Notes: generated by a model from the sequence alone, not told the origin. Shown: positions 13,911 to 26,877, numbered from the stretch's first letter. The stretch: 64,000 nucleotides of DNA from Hydractinia symbiolongicarpus (GCF_029227915.1 NC_079884.1:7006001-7070000), one strand, 5' to 3'. Made by a program: numbers and translations.

Positions 13911-14627
13911 ATTCAATCTTCTTTCGTCTTCTTTAATTTTAAAACTTTATGGGAATATTTCAGTTAAAAGTTTCACTGCTTGTTGTCTCCCTTTTTATTT
14001 CCTTTTTGTAATTTTCAATTAGAAAATCTTCATTCCCCTTTTTTATTGTCCTATTCAGAGCAACTTTCCTACCTTTTCGATATTGTGCCAGTTATCAGAA
14101 TGAGTACCTAGTTAGCTTTCAGTGCACCATTACCTATTTTTTATCGCCAATTTCAATGTGTGATTTTAACTTTGTATTCCAAATGCAAAGTCTACTTCAA
14201 TTGTTTTTCATGGTCTAGAATGTTTTTCAAAGTGAGGTGTCATCTACGTTCACAGTTGATAAATTCATAAACCAAAGATTCATTCTAATTGCTCATAAAT
14301 TATAATATTATATGTATATTTATATAATTTAAAAATAGTTTTAAAGAAAATAATATAAAAAACGCAATTCTTACCACTACACTGCTGCAACATACTTCGG
14401 ATGTCTGGCTTGTAAAGATTTCTCGGTTTTCTCAAATCCTATAAAAATCTCTCACATACTCTGGAACTCTCTCATATCATCTGAAACTCTCTTGCATCCT
14501 TACCCGTTCTCGGATTATGAGGGGTAAGTTGTGTTCGTGCATAATAAAAATATATTTTGAACAATTTAGGAAAGGCTTATGTCAACAAGAAACGCTTTTG
14601 CCAACAAGTTGTTCATTTTTACAAATG

Positions 14628-15085
14628 TTAACCCTATTCATCCCGAGACGTAAAGAGAGAGGCGATTGCAGTGGTGAAGGTGGGGAGGAAAGAGTTATGC
14701 TGTACTGCCGTAACTTATCATTTGTTGTGATCGTAAGTCATAAAAATCATTGCTGACGTCATTGTTGGGGTATATCTTTCGTAAAGGATTAAAAATATTC
14801 TCTTCTTACTTTGAATAAAATTTTTTTATTTCATCGTAATTAATTAAACTAACTGAGGCGTCAGTTAGACAAAAACTGATAATGCGTTTTATTGTTCATT
14901 CAGTGCATTTTAGTGAGAATTGAATTAAAATCAATAGGTTTACGTAGCCCCAAACCTCAAAAACAAAAGTTACCCAAAAACGATGCAAGGCAACATCAGA
15001 AATTCCTATAAAAACATAACACCCTGGGGCCTCAAACGTGTTACGCAAAGGACGAAAAATATTTACTACGTATGAATAGGGTTAG
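14628..15085. mobile_element. TTAA-type MITE
   Basis: The left end reads TTAACCCTATTCAT and the right end, reverse-complemented, reads CTAACCCTATTCAT. The element is 458 bp with no transposase. TTAA plus a CCCT start is the piggyBac signature. The right target copy has mutated to TTAG. The termini resemble those of the elements at 40336-41091 and 41369-42057. The small open frame at 14517-14756 overlaps its left end and is not a credible gene. Confidence 0.6.
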
Positions 15086-15244
15086 CACTTAAGTTTATGA
15101 AATTTTATTTCAGCGTTGCGACAGCCATTCCTCCCACAATAACAACAACATCTTTCAGCTTATATGTTCTGCATTGAGGTATGTTTATATTCTTTTAAAT
15201 TAGCAAGGCTTATGAAAAGCACCACCTTTTCTTTCGTTAACATT

Positions 15245-15800
15245 AAAAAGAGTGAATTACACCCAACTAATACTTTTTCTCTCTACGTAAGTGGATTTCT
15301 CTACCTTCTATTTTTTATTATGGTTTAAAGTGGATTCCATGCCCTCTGGTTATTATAAATAAATTTATTTCGTCAGGTTGTTATTAACGTGAGTGAATTT
15401 CTTCTCCTCTTTTGCTGTTGTTTTTAAAAAGTGATTCCAATCCACTTTTTATTGTTGTTGTTCTTTTTAATGCAGGTAGATTTCTATCCCGGTTGTTTTT
15501 ATTATTGTGCAGAGTAAATTACATCTCCTCCGAGTGAATTTAATCTCCTCTGGGTGAATTTCATTTCCTCTGCTTTTTTAAAAATAAATTTATCTCCTTG
15601 CTTGCTGTGGTTTTTTAAATTAATAGGTTTTTATCCCTTCTATGTCTTTTTTGATTGTCCAGAGTGAATTCCATCTCCTCTGCTGTTTTTTATAACTGCA
15701 CTTATCTCCTCGGTCGTTTTTATCACGAGTGATTTCCATCTCCTCTGCTTTTTATAAATGCATTTATCTCTTCAGCTTTTTTAGCGCAAATGAATTTCAT
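15245..15800 (+). repeat. degenerate tandem repeat (GTGAATTYCATCTCCTCT units)
   Basis: Variants of a unit containing GAGTGAATTTCATCTCCTCT followed by a T-rich spacer occur at irregular spacing of roughly 40-70 bases. The copies are strongly diverged. No coding potential is seen. Confidence 0.6.
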
Positions 15801-15924
15801 CGCCTCGTTTGCTTACCAGTTAATTCTGCTGTCAAAAAAGCGTATTTTGTTGTGTTTTATCACCAAAAACTCAAGTTATATACGACAAATATTATATATT
15901 TAAAATATTTTTGTCTTATGTTAT

Positions 15925-16460
15925 ATGTTGAAATAGGATTTAGTTAGAGTAGAGCGATGTGTGGTGAGATTGGAGTAGAGTGACGTCCGGTGTGATAGGT
16001 TTGGAGCTGGGTAGGGTAGGGTAGAGTAGGAAGAAGGTTAGGGGTATATGTGGGGTAGGATTTGAGGTAAATGTGGAGATACGGGAAGTGAAGAAATTAT
16101 AACGTCACAAAATTTCTTTGTACGTAACAATCATAAAAAATTTCCTTTATTATTTAAAAAAAATAAAAATAGAAGCTCAAAATATTATAACATGAATTTC
16201 AAATATTATCGTCATTATATATTGGAATGGGATTTAGTAGAGCAGAGTAACATGTGGTGAGATAGGGGTAGAGTGGCGTGCGGTGAAATATGTTTAGAGG
16301 TCGAAAGGGTAGGGTAGAGATGTAGGATAAGGTAGGGGTGTAGGTGGGATAGGGGTATAGCTGGGATAGCATTTAATAAAAGGATGGAGGTAACTGGAAG
16401 TGAAAGAATTATCACAAAATTTCTTTGTACGTAACAATCATTCAAAATTTCTTTGATTAA
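15925..16460 (+). repeat. tandem duplication of a GTAGGGTAG-rich segment
   Basis: Two diverged copies (about 15925-16160 and 16200-16460) share a start of the type GGATTTAGTAGAG, a purine-rich GTAGGG/GTAGAG middle, and an end reading CACAAAATTTCTTTGTACGT. The middle is strongly strand-asymmetric (G-rich on +) and could form G-quadruplexes. Confidence 0.75.
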
Positions 16461-17399
16461 GTTAAGCCAGAAAGATCACTTTATCTATTTTGGAAGCCTA
16501 CCATTTCACAGTTGCAAATGAAATCAGTTTTCATAGAATAGTAATCAATAATAGTCAGCTTAACGTTCTAAATAAAAAAAAATATAATCTATACATTTAA
16601 TATAGTTTATAGTAGAAGTGTAGTTTAAAAAATGACAAACAGTCATTTAAAGGCTTTCAGGCATCTGCCTATCACAATGCCATCAAAAAAAATCAGTGGA
16701 CATTTTGCCACTCATGTTGTCAAATATGTTTTTTTAATTGAAACGACGCATTTCCAACAAGCTCATGGTAGCGGATATTGTTCTTCAATTAAAGGTAACT
16801 CTTCTACTATATAATTTCTGCAAAACTTCTGTATTTTCTAAACTTGACTTGCATTTTCCATTTTATAATTGACACTTACTCCTTCGTTTGCGTTGCTTTT
16901 TTTTCTATTATTTGTAGTTAAAATGTTGTAGTTTATATTTTATTAAAAAATGTTTAGATCAGCAAAAATACACTTGAGTACATCACAATGTGTTGGATGA
17001 CTGGCAGTTATAAAAATGCTTTTGAAGAAGAATAAACAACATTTAAAATCCGCGCACATTGGTCCTATCCATAAAATGTAAAGGTAACATTTTTTTAACA
17101 TTGTACAACTTTGTTTTGCTTATCAAAATTTGCAAAATTGACACTTGTTGCTCAGAAAAACAGTTATAGTATAAACCCTTTCCATTTATTTAAATAAAGA
17201 TCTTGGCACTTGCGTATCATGAATAGCTTTTTTAAAACCTACAAAAGACTTTATCGTCAGAAAAGAATGCGTTATTAGACGTGGCGCGGTTCTAAATTAA
17301 ATTTGTATTCCTAACTGTACTTTTGTTTTATTAGATTACCATTCCAGTCGGCTAATGTAACAAACTCTTGTCAAATATATTGTTACTGGAAAATCAATG

Positions 17400-17590
17400 T
17401 TGAGCTACAAAAGGCGTGCAAGCACACAGTCGCTTAACTCGACAACCGCCTAAGATATCAATACTATTTTCATGCTGAACGTTAAGCAAAATAAATCGAT
17501 TCGCACGTTTATATTCTCTGCCATGGCTCGGCTGGAGTCTGAACCCAATGCCTTCCCCACTAAAGGCAAACGCTCTACCACAAGGCCAAT
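17400..17590 (-). mobile_element. tRNA-derived SINE
   Basis: On the minus strand a tRNA-like head contains an A-box region (GTGGTAGAGCG) near 17580 and a B-box-like GGGTTCAGACTCC near 17540, as in pol III promoters. It is followed by a body containing a GAATCGATTT motif. A second copy of head and body is found at 41300-42175, split by a MITE. The 3' limit is approximate. Confidence 0.7.
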
Positions 17591-17599
17591 TTTAGACCT

Positions 17600-19320
17600 G
17601 CATGAGGTATTGTGCATATGGATCTTCTATTTGAGTTACTGAAGTTGTACAAATACAGCAACCGCATAATTAGTAAATATATCAATCCTAATCCAAATAT
17701 ATCAATCCTATGCCTATCTCAACTCAACGTAACAAGAAACAATCTACTCTTGAGTAGTAACTAGCTGTGGTGCAACCTGTCAATGTATTTTGCTTCTTTC
17801 TCAGAGTACGTGGTATCATTGCAATTATTGAACAAAAATTGCACACGGCTGTTACGGTAATTTGACTTCATCTTGATCTCAAAATAAACGAATGTGATAG
17901 TCAAAGAGGTATAAACAATCCTAAACATATAAAAAGTGGATCAATAAATATAAATGGCGAGTTTATCATTGATTATGTGATTTAGTTAATGTTGGCTAAC
18001 GAAAAATATTATCCTGTAAGAAAGAACTATTTTTTATTATTTAGATCTAAGGTTAGGCTATCCAGATTTTTTAACGGCACGTAAACTGCTAGAGTTTACT
18101 TGGTTAATTTTTGCATTTATAACGAGTGAACGATAGTGAAACACAACTAAAAAAATTTCTCGAACAGTTCTTTTTTATTTATTTTATTTTTTTATTTTAT
18201 TTTTCCAATCGACAAAAAAATAAATTAATTTTCTAGGAAATGAATATAATTTGTTGCCAGTGAAAATTTCATACACTTCTGATGAATGTTTATGATTATA
18301 GGCCGAAGAAAAACATAAAACGACAACAAGAAACTAATGGTTATTTTCAACAATTTGTGAAGAAGATTACAATTTCAATGGTTTCCAGAAAAGACGATGT
18401 GTTTTTGAGAAGAGATTTTATGTTTTTAATTGTACAAAGTGCTAATATCTTTAATTGTTTAAGTGCTAATATTTTCGCATCTAATCATGTAATTTCAGCT
18501 ATTAACTGCTTTCCAACGTTTTATTTATTTTGACAAATAAATTGTTTTGTTTTTTGAAATGGCAATCTGTCAATGCAGAAATACTGTGAATACAAACATT
18601 TGTTTACACACTTTTAATTGCGTATTGACTGAATCATTTTTAAAAGTGTATTATTTTTCTTCTTGTTTATTGGTTGTTGCTAATATGCGATATCATAAGC
18701 TATTGGAAATGCCTCTTACGCAAATTGTTCTGCTGACAACATGAGAAACACGAAGCGATATTTTCCTCTTTTGTTAACTTTTACGTGTAAGTCATAGTAG
18801 AGAATTGATAGCATGACGAAAAGAACTAGACTATATTTAGTAAAATATATACATAGTGCATCGAGAGAGTTGGTTTGAAGTGTAGCTTAGGCTTTAATGA
18901 ATTTGTCATCCATCATTTCATTACATCTTTTCCTGGTTTTGATTCATACGTAAAAATGATGTAGAAATGAATAATTTTCTTATTCTTCTAAGAATTCCCT
19001 AAATTACTTAAGGAAATTACAATTCGGAAGAATTTGATTGAATATGTTTTAAATGATACAGATACCTGTACAGCCACCTTTTTTTATTATTGAGCAGTTA
19101 ACAAAAATACTTATTTAATGTTGATTATCTAATTTTATACATAAACTCTACAACTAAAAGGCATGTTTCATTGTCTAAATGACATGCCACTATTTTATAA
19201 ATTCTTACTGTTAGAATCCAAGACATCATAAAGCCTACTATTTAAAGGGTTATTAATTGTATAAATGAAATTTTATGAGGTAGCATATACTTTATGATTT
19301 TACTATGTTTTATAATTCTA
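17600..19320. other. no gene recognised
   Basis: AT-rich, with small open frames (for example 18282-18533) that lack splice partners, start context or recognisable motifs. A short direct repeat, ATATATCAATCCTA, occurs twice near 17680-17710. Confidence 0.45.
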
Positions 19321-19324
19321 ATTT

Positions 19325-19600
19325 GGAAATCAATTTTGTACGAAAGTCGATAATTGTACGGAGTTGTGAGCATATCATCAATGGATAATTTAGTCCAAGT
19401 ACGATTTTAAAAGCTTGGTTTGAACGTAAAATGGAAATCAATTTTGTTGTCTGTGAAACGAAAGTCGATAAATGTACGGAATTGTGGGCATATGATCCAA
19501 ATGGGTAATTTTGGCCTCGTTTAATTTTGCAAGATTGGTTTGAACGCGAAATTGGAAGCGATTTTGCTGTTTAGCAAGTGAAAATCGATAATTGTATTAC
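19325..19600 (+). repeat. tandem repeat, period about 120 bp
   Basis: About 2.5 diverged copies of a unit marked by AATCAATTTTGT, GAAAGTCGATAATTGTACGG and TTGGTTTGAACG. Confidence 0.75.
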
Positions 19601-20279
19601 ATAGCAGTGAGAAGATATTGATACGGAAGACTACATTGCGCTATCAGGACGTAAGTATTCTCTTTGTTTATCAATCTGACGTATTTAGCTAAAGAAAGAA
19701 AGTTTCAAATCGGACTATTTATTTAGACCTTATCTCATCAAAATAATCGTGACAGCATCAGCAAAATGTAAGATAGGAAATCAATATCATTTCCTGTAAA
19801 CCATATCAAGCTCATAAGAAACTTAAAAAACTAATTTTATTTTCATACAAAATAATTCCAATACTCTTTTTGCATTTGTCCAACATGTTCCATATTTTTT
19901 TGCCTCTATTTCTTATTCTTTTATTAATTTTAGGTCAAAAAGCTTCAGAGTAGTTGCAAGTCTGCGATAAATTTCGCCGTTGCTGTTCGTTACATTTTAA
20001 CACTCCTATTGCGAAAACCATCGGAAGTTGTGAAGTTAAAATCACGGAAATGTGGAAAGGAGAAAAAAATAATCAATTTCCTAACCACAAGCAATTAAGA
20101 AGCCGTTTTTATGTAAGTAACACGTAGTTCGAGCTTCAGCTAAGTTAGAACTAGGATGTTAGGCTATTTTACTGGATCCAAAATCTTAAACAGTACTAAT
20201 TTTTCTTGATGTCAGCATGCCCAGTTCTTCGATTGTTTAGACCTATTGAGAAGAAGTATTTTTTTTAATTAGCCATAAT

Positions 20280-22450
20280 TTTTTAGCCAGCGTGGAAACA
20301 CAGTATTTACTGGGATGTTGGATAGCATTTACATGCTAATTCCAAAACACAACTCCAAATTCGGAAAACCACATTAGATCCACTAACTTGCTAATTAAAT
20401 ATTTTCGCTGATGGTGGTGTAGCACCGAAGGTTTATCTGTGATTGGAGATACTGAGCCAGGCCAAAAATCGGCTTTCCAAACAGGATGGTTCTTTTCTCC
20501 GAAAAAATGCGAAATACAAGCTAGGTCAACCCATCCTTTTCAAAACACACTACTTTTATCAAATTTAAAAGTCAGAAAAAATGTTACGTATAATTTGGAT
20601 TCCACAACATATTTTCTTACGATTATAAAACAAAATATTTGAATATTTTATGTGCTCAAAACATACTCCATATTATCTAATTCTAAAATCAATGAAATGA
20701 TCTAAGAGTAGCAACAAATTTATAGTACAATCCTATGTTACTAATTGAAAGCTTTTAGTGGTAGTGGCGGCAACGGTGCGTAACATGTCTTAATTTATCT
20801 AATTCTGAAGTCAAGGAATAAACATTAAATTTAAATTTGGAAATAAAACTTTACGTAGAATAGTAATAATTTCCTTTTTATAATTTTGTGCCATTCGTTG
20901 TGGTGCTACACATCAATGCAATTTTTTGTAATTCTTAGAATACTAATAATTTCCTTTTTATAATTTTGTGCCATTCGTTGTGGTGCCATACATCAATGCA
21001 ATTTTTTGTAATTCTAGACTGAATTGTTTTCAGATGTTGAATTAAAATATCTTAATGAATTACTGCTTTCCTAATTAGAAACTTTTAGTGGCGCTGGTGG
21101 TGCTTAAAATATGTGTAAAATACATTGAGATATTTGAGATAATTTTCGGATTTTTAAATTTAATAACATTGATATTGTGTTGTGTTATCAAATTTAAAAA
21201 TCCGAAAATTATCTGTATCTACCACAAGTAAACGCAAAACATCACTTGAAATATAAACGATTTGCTTATTATAATTTTGTGCTGGTGATTGCAGTGCTTA
21301 ATGTCAATGCAAGTTTTCGCATTGCCCAGTTAAGTTGTATTCAGATGTTGAACTGAAATATCTCAATGAATTTCTACTTTGCTGATATGAAAATTTTGGT
21401 GGTGGTGGTGGTGCTGAACATATGCGTTGTCTTTTAATCCCAAAATCAGAGAAATAATGTGAAATTTTGAAACAAAAATTTTACCTGGGCTACTATTTAT
21501 TTGCTTATTATAGTTTTGTTCTGGTAATTGCAGTGCTTAACATCTATACAAGTTTTCGTAATTCTTAAATAAATTGTTCTCAAATTATTAAAGGAAATGT
21601 GTCATTGTATTACTATTTTGTCAATTATCAATTTTGTCAATTTTATAGATATTTGTTAATTCATAGCTTAATAAAGAATTCAGCGAGATTATCGAAGCTC
21701 CTAACCAGCGTGGAAAGGTTCAACCCAGTATTTACTCGGATGTTGGTTAGTACTGCTGGCTAGATTACCTATTAATTCTAAAATATTGTGCCAAAATTGG
21801 ATAAAAATGTTGGAATAGCAAACAAAGCATCGCACGAAAATATATTAAACATTTTTAATAAGACGAATAAGGTTATTTTTACATTATCAGAGAAAATACA
21901 GAACATAATAATTGTATCTTGCTAATTAGGGAAATGTGCTGGCGGTGGTGCTTAACACATATTCTCTATTATCTAATTTCAAAATTAGAAAACTTATTCA
22001 AAGTTATGAAAGAAAAATATGACTTAGAATACTATTAATTTGCTCTTATAATTTTTGTGCTTGTGGCTGTGTTGCTATACATCTATGAAAGTTTTTATAA
22101 TTCCGGAATAAGTTATCACGAAATTATAAATATAATACTTCTTTACTAATTCGAAACTGTTGGTGGTGGTGGTGACGGAGCTTAACATATGTGTAATTTG
22201 ATTTAATTAAATTGAAATTGTGTAAAGTGATACTTTTTGCTTTTTTGAAACTCCAAAACGAGTTCTTTGAAAACATTTTTTGTAGATAACTTTTTTGTAG
22301 ATAGCTGTTTTTGATAGTCCTAATAAAAAATGCAGAAAAATAATCGAAGAATCTAGCTAGCGGGGAAAGTTTCAACCCAGTATCTAGTGGGATGTTGATT
22401 AGTACTACTGGCTAGATTACCTAATAATTTTTAATAATAATTCAAAAATT
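20280..22450 (+). repeat. complex tandem repeat region
   Basis: Related units containing TTATAATTTTGTGC, GGTGGTGGTGCT and TGAACTGAAATATC recur about every 250-320 bp. Within them a 75-76 bp piece is directly duplicated (about 20865-21015). A second marker (GGATGTTG.TAGTAC.GCTGGCTAGATTACC type) recurs near 20310, 21740 and 22390. The open frames here are short and repeat-derived. No gene is seen. Confidence 0.7.
21137..21214. repeat. near-perfect hairpin (foldback)
   Basis: Arms at 21137-21161 and 21190-21214 are perfectly complementary over 25 bp (starting AGATAATTTTCGG). Pairing continues inward for about seven more bases with one mismatch, leaving a loop of about 14 bases. It lies inside the repeat region, and other repeat units there lack the second arm, so it may be a small foldback insertion or a local inverted duplication. 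Confidence 0.85.
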
Positions 22451-22537
22451 GGAAAATAATGTGAGAGCATCATAGTATCTTTGATCCTTAATCAGGTTTC
22501 AAATAGCTCAAGTTTGAAGAACAGAATAGTGAAGTCT

Positions 22538-22690
22538 GCATACAAATACGAAGGGAAACGTCGTCGATATAAAGAAAAATAACAACGGATAAAGCTTTAA
22601 CCAAGCTGATAATTCGTGAATGCCATCGAATGAAAACGTCGTCGATATGAAGAAAAATAACAACGGATGAAAATTTTTAATAGCTGATGA
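22538..22690 (+). repeat. tandem duplication (about 85 bp unit)
   Basis: Two copies share AACGTCGTCGATAT.AAGAAAAATAACAACGGAT. The small minus-strand open frames across it are repeat-derived. Confidence 0.8.
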
Positions 22691-22756
22691 TTCTTGAAAA
22701 AGCCAATATCGACTTGTAAGCAATGCACTAGAAAGAAACACCTTCAAGTCGGAGTT

Positions 22757-23383
22757 TCTCTACTAGTTGCTGATAGCGAAAACCTAATTGAAATGCCGAA
22801 AAATGCATGTCTGATATGTTAAGTTTTCTGACGTTACGGCGCGACGTCAATAACACTATTTTAACGTCATATCCTATATTAAATTAATGAAGCCATTCAA
22901 TGATTTTTCACCGCGAAGGTAACTAGGGAGCACCTAATACTAACTAAAGTAATTTTCCAAAACCTGGTTCTCCAATCCGTTTCGGAATGGACGGTTTGAT
23001 GACGTCATCAAAAAATCTTTAAAAACCCCAATATTTCTGCAACCGTTTGTCAAAAGTACCTAATGTTATCAGCGTTCGTAGATCTATACGATAGGCAACG
23101 GGTATGCAAATTTCTAAAAAAGTAATTTTTGTTTTTTCGCAGGTCTTTGCTGACGTCAGCAAAATTTTAAACACCTTATATTTCCTTAACCGTTCATCAA
23201 AAGCAAATGATTCTATACATCATTTTGATCAGAATTTAGAGCTCTACAGAATAGAGGCAACGTGAAATCAAGGTTACAAATAATTTTTTTGTGGATGGTT
23301 GCTAAGGTATCAAAATTTAAATGACTCTTCTTTTTCATTTTTATCCTGCCTCAGTGGATTTTTCCACGGGCTTTATCGACTAG
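22757..23383 (+). mobile_element. non-autonomous Helitron-type element
   Basis: The 3' end has GTGGATTTTTCCAC-type complementarity (about 23354-23370) followed by GCTTTATCGACTAG and then T, matching the Helitron rule of a subterminal hairpin, CTRR and a T target. Two perfect palindromes centred on GACGTC lie inside (22995-23012 and 23146-23163). Related sequence occurs in reverse at 3526-3930 and in part at 58180-58600. There is no coding capacity. The 5' boundary is a guess based on TCTCTACTAG near 22757. Confidence 0.65.
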
Positions 23384-23999
23384 TGGTAAAATAATTTGTT
23401 CGTTACTAACATATTGTAAAATATCCTTAGTCTAATTATATATGACAAAGAAATTGAGATGAGCGTCAACATATGAAGTAACATGGCAATACTCGTAGAG
23501 GTGAGTAACTCGCACATTTCTACTTGCTCCAAATTACGTAGATGTAACTAAAACTCAAAACTAGTGTAGATGATTACCAAGTCAGTAATTATAATGAACT
23601 TTACATTAGGGGTTCTTTTGCGTCGATCAAACAAGGAGAACGAAATATGCGTGCGCGTGTGCTTTGTATTGCGATTGCTGGAAAACTATATACTTAAACT
23701 TTAATTATAGGCTTTAAATTAACTAGTAAATTTTAAGAGGCATCTAATTACGCGCTATTTTAAAACTCATTATTTCCCTAGAATCTTCACCGTGGAAGAA
23801 GAAGTTCAACAAAAGTGAAATGGAAAGAAGCGCCTGCATACAGTGAGGTCCAGCTGTTGACAATATCATGCTAAAGTCCAAACAAAAGCAATATTTTGCA
23901 TACGTTTGTAGACGATACACGTTTCGAAGGTAAGGAAGTTAGGTCAAGAGCAAGAATAGATAAGAACATCAAAGCTTTTATTCTTTTAGATCCGTGAAA

Positions 24000-24960
24000 T
24001 ATGTCTTGCGCCTGAACATATTCTTTTTTGTAAGAATATACCCAGGGTCAGTTAAGAATATCTTCAAAATATGTCCTACCTCGATTGTTTGTTATAAATA
24101 TAAAAATAATTTTCCAATGGCTATAGCAAGCTTTATTTTATTAAGGCATTATATTTTCAGGACATGGACATGCTAAGAATATATTCAGAATAATGAAGAT
24201 AGTATTTGTCAAAAAGTTAAGAACACTAAGGCTAAAACGGAATAATTCTTATAAAATACACGGTGCATATCATAGAGAAGAATTTACATAAAACTGTAAA
24301 TGTACTTTTCCCGTTGTTACTGTTTTTAACACTACAAACTGTTTAGTTCAGTCTTGATGTCGTTATAAAATAACTAAACCTTAATCCTAAACTTAAATCA
24401 ATGTTTACATCCGAAAACACTGCATTGTTATCTTCTTTGATTTTATGCGTGATTTTCTAGATTATAATTTTTTTTGAATATTTCACTAGATATACAATAT
24501 GCCAAGTTTTTATATTTCTCTTTCTTGTGTTTTAACTATTAATTTCTTATATTTTGAGTTCTCGAATGGCAAAGCAAGTACATAGTTTTAGCGTATTTCG
24601 CTTTCTATAAACGGTTGCTAGACATTTGATTTTGTTGGACATTTTCCATTTTTATCTTACAATTTTATTTATTTACTTATATTTTGTTGCACATGCGTAT
24701 ATTTTTAGACGTTTTGTTTCAGCGGTTATACACATAGAATAATGTAGATTGTGAGCAACCTCGATCCCAATGCATTTTTTTATCTTTCTGCCATCCCGTT
24801 ATAAAAGAGACAAAGAGCGCTCTGATATACTTTTTTCCCTGTTGTACTTCTGGCATGTCAGAGCAAGTATAAATTTTAGCAGATTTCACTTTTTAAGTAA
24901 CGGTTGTTAGACGCCTTTTGATTTTGTGGGACATAATACATTTCGCATTTTTTTGTTGTT
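24000..24960 (+). repeat. old dispersed repeat, most complete copy
   Basis: Sequence marked by GAACATATTCTTTTTTGTAAG, GGGTCAGTTAAGAATATCTT and, further right, GGCATGGCAAAGCA-like motifs recurs at 46340-46506 joined to 49910-50520, and in part at 53860-54100. No transposase or termini are recognised. The right half is itself a duplicated motif (24560 and 24840). Confidence 0.7.
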
Positions 24961-24970
24961 GTTGTTGTTT
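24948..24970 (+). repeat. TTG microsatellite
   Basis: A short TTG run within the dispersed repeat. Confidence 0.8.
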
Positions 24971-26711
24971 GGTATCACTTACATGCATTTCATGAACTCA
25001 CAGCATCCTATTTTAAAGGACCAAAAAGCTTAGTATATTAAGGGTAATGAAACTCTCCAATGATTGTCTATGCACATCAACAGTAATCAAGGTAATGAAA
25101 ATTTACCTTATTCTTGTATCTCTTTGAGCATGTCTTCGTTACCTATACAATAAGTACGAAAGAAACTATAATTACAAACTCTTATTTTGTAATCTTTTTA
25201 CGACAGAATTTCGCGGCACTATGTCGCACCGAGGAGATCATAAAGTTTCTTACCACTGATTTTAACTACTTTACTTACTGTTTAACTACTTCCGCAGGCA
25301 GCTGTGTGAGGTCAAGGAAATTTCGCGCAAATACTTCCTTTTTTTATTTATACACTGTTTTTCATTTGGTGTTGGCGTTTTCGAAGTTAATTTACAACGT
25401 TTTGCATGCCCACGGGATTTTAAAAGCTTTAATTAACATTAATATTCCTGTATCTTTCTTTCTATATCTTTAAAAGCCTTTTTGTGGTGTTTCGTAATTA
25501 GTAGCTAAGACTTAAGACAGAGAAGAGAACTTGGCTATGTGATAATTTCTGAATTAATAAATCATATGATATGAATTTGCAGCTTTTGCAATTGATTCAA
25601 GCTCACGCTACAATAACTACAGCTTTTTAAAACAATTTCGATAAATCAGAAAGACAGAAGAGAATTTTGCTATGGGATAATAAGTTAATAAACATGTTTT
25701 CAAGACAAATTGAGCACTATTCATAAGATTTAACCGAATATGAAATTGTTTAACGCTATAAAGAATAATTTCGACAGCTATTAAAGAAATAAAAAACAGG
25801 GATTACAATAAATGAAAAAGCATAACTTCTGGCTTAATATAAAGTTTACATATACATTTATCTTCCAATGGTTTCGTTTCATCCGTTATTTTGGAGTTAT
25901 ACCTTATTAGGCTCAATGGCATTTGAACGGATCATCACAATGGTGCAGTGTATTTTCGTTAATATATCGTGTTTTTGTGCCTTAGCAACAGTTTTAACCA
26001 ATTTTAAAGCAGTTAAGACAGGGATTACAATAAATGAAAAAGCATAACTTCTGGCTTAGTTATTATTGAGTTATAATTATTAGGCTCAATGGCATAAGAA
26101 TCAATTACTAAACTCTTCAACAAAATGATCAAAAAGTAGATGTTTGCATCAACAAAAAGAAGCTGCTTGATAATTTATGCTAAATTTATTGTATACATAC
26201 GTGACTCCTCTAGGATTTTTATCATGGTTTCTATAAAGAAAATGCAGTAGCAGGAATGAACAAGAGATCTACTAATGGACTAATATGCAACAAATGATTT
26301 AATTGGTAACGACAGCAGTATAGAAGTATCTGTAGAAAAATTTACTTACTGAAGCTTAACCGTTGTTTTGGCGTTTAAATATATACCTGAAATACGTAAC
26401 CACTAATACTCAATTTGCTCCGTAATCCCACTACTTTCACAATTTTTTAATAACATTTTGCTATGTTGCTAGCAAAAATTTTTATACAGTTTTTTAAAGA
26501 TATCTATTTTACACCTGCCAAGTCATAAAGAAAGTAGGGGCAGAATTCGCCGCATCTTATTTTACAATGATAGCTCTCCGCCATTTCAAACGTGTCAAGG
26601 TAATGAAAGTTTTTCAAACTCTTTACGACAGAATTTCGCGGCACTAGGCTGCACCGAAGGGATCATCAAATTTGTTACACATTTATTTTAACTAGTTTAC
26701 TTACTGTTTAA

Positions 26712-26877
26712 CTACTTTCGCAGGCAAGAAGCTGTAAGATTAAATAGACTTTTCGGTTCATGCTGACGCTGCAATGAGTACAGCTGATTTGGCTGCTGAG
26801 GGCGACGTTTCTCGCTAGCAGTTTGTTGCCGATTACGTCGGCGCTCAGCAACCTCTTCAAACATTTTACGTTGCCTC
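26712..26877 (-). pseudogene. exon-like segment in copy A, basic/Gln-rich peptide
   Basis: A T-rich tract ending in CTAG precedes the segment on the minus strand. Reading in the frame that starts RQRKMFEEVAERRRNRQQ, it stays open for about 55 residues and ends in LTASCLRK and a stop. The peptide is rich in Arg, Gln and Glu and looks helical. Family unknown. It may be a terminal exon of the duplicated minus-strand gene. The incoming phase does not match the exon candidate at 27100-27200, so a further exon or decay must be assumed. Confidence 0.35.

Noticed and set aside
12001-13916. Long open frames of 470, 468 and 625 codons on both strands
   Set aside because: They are produced by a stop-free 15-bp repeat (period divisible by three) and a 7-bp repeat. 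All encode monotonous repeats, with no start context or splice signals.
17510-17590. Functional tRNA gene
   Set aside because: A/B-box-like motifs are present but no cloverleaf or acceptor stem forms, and a second copy with the same body shows it is a SINE.
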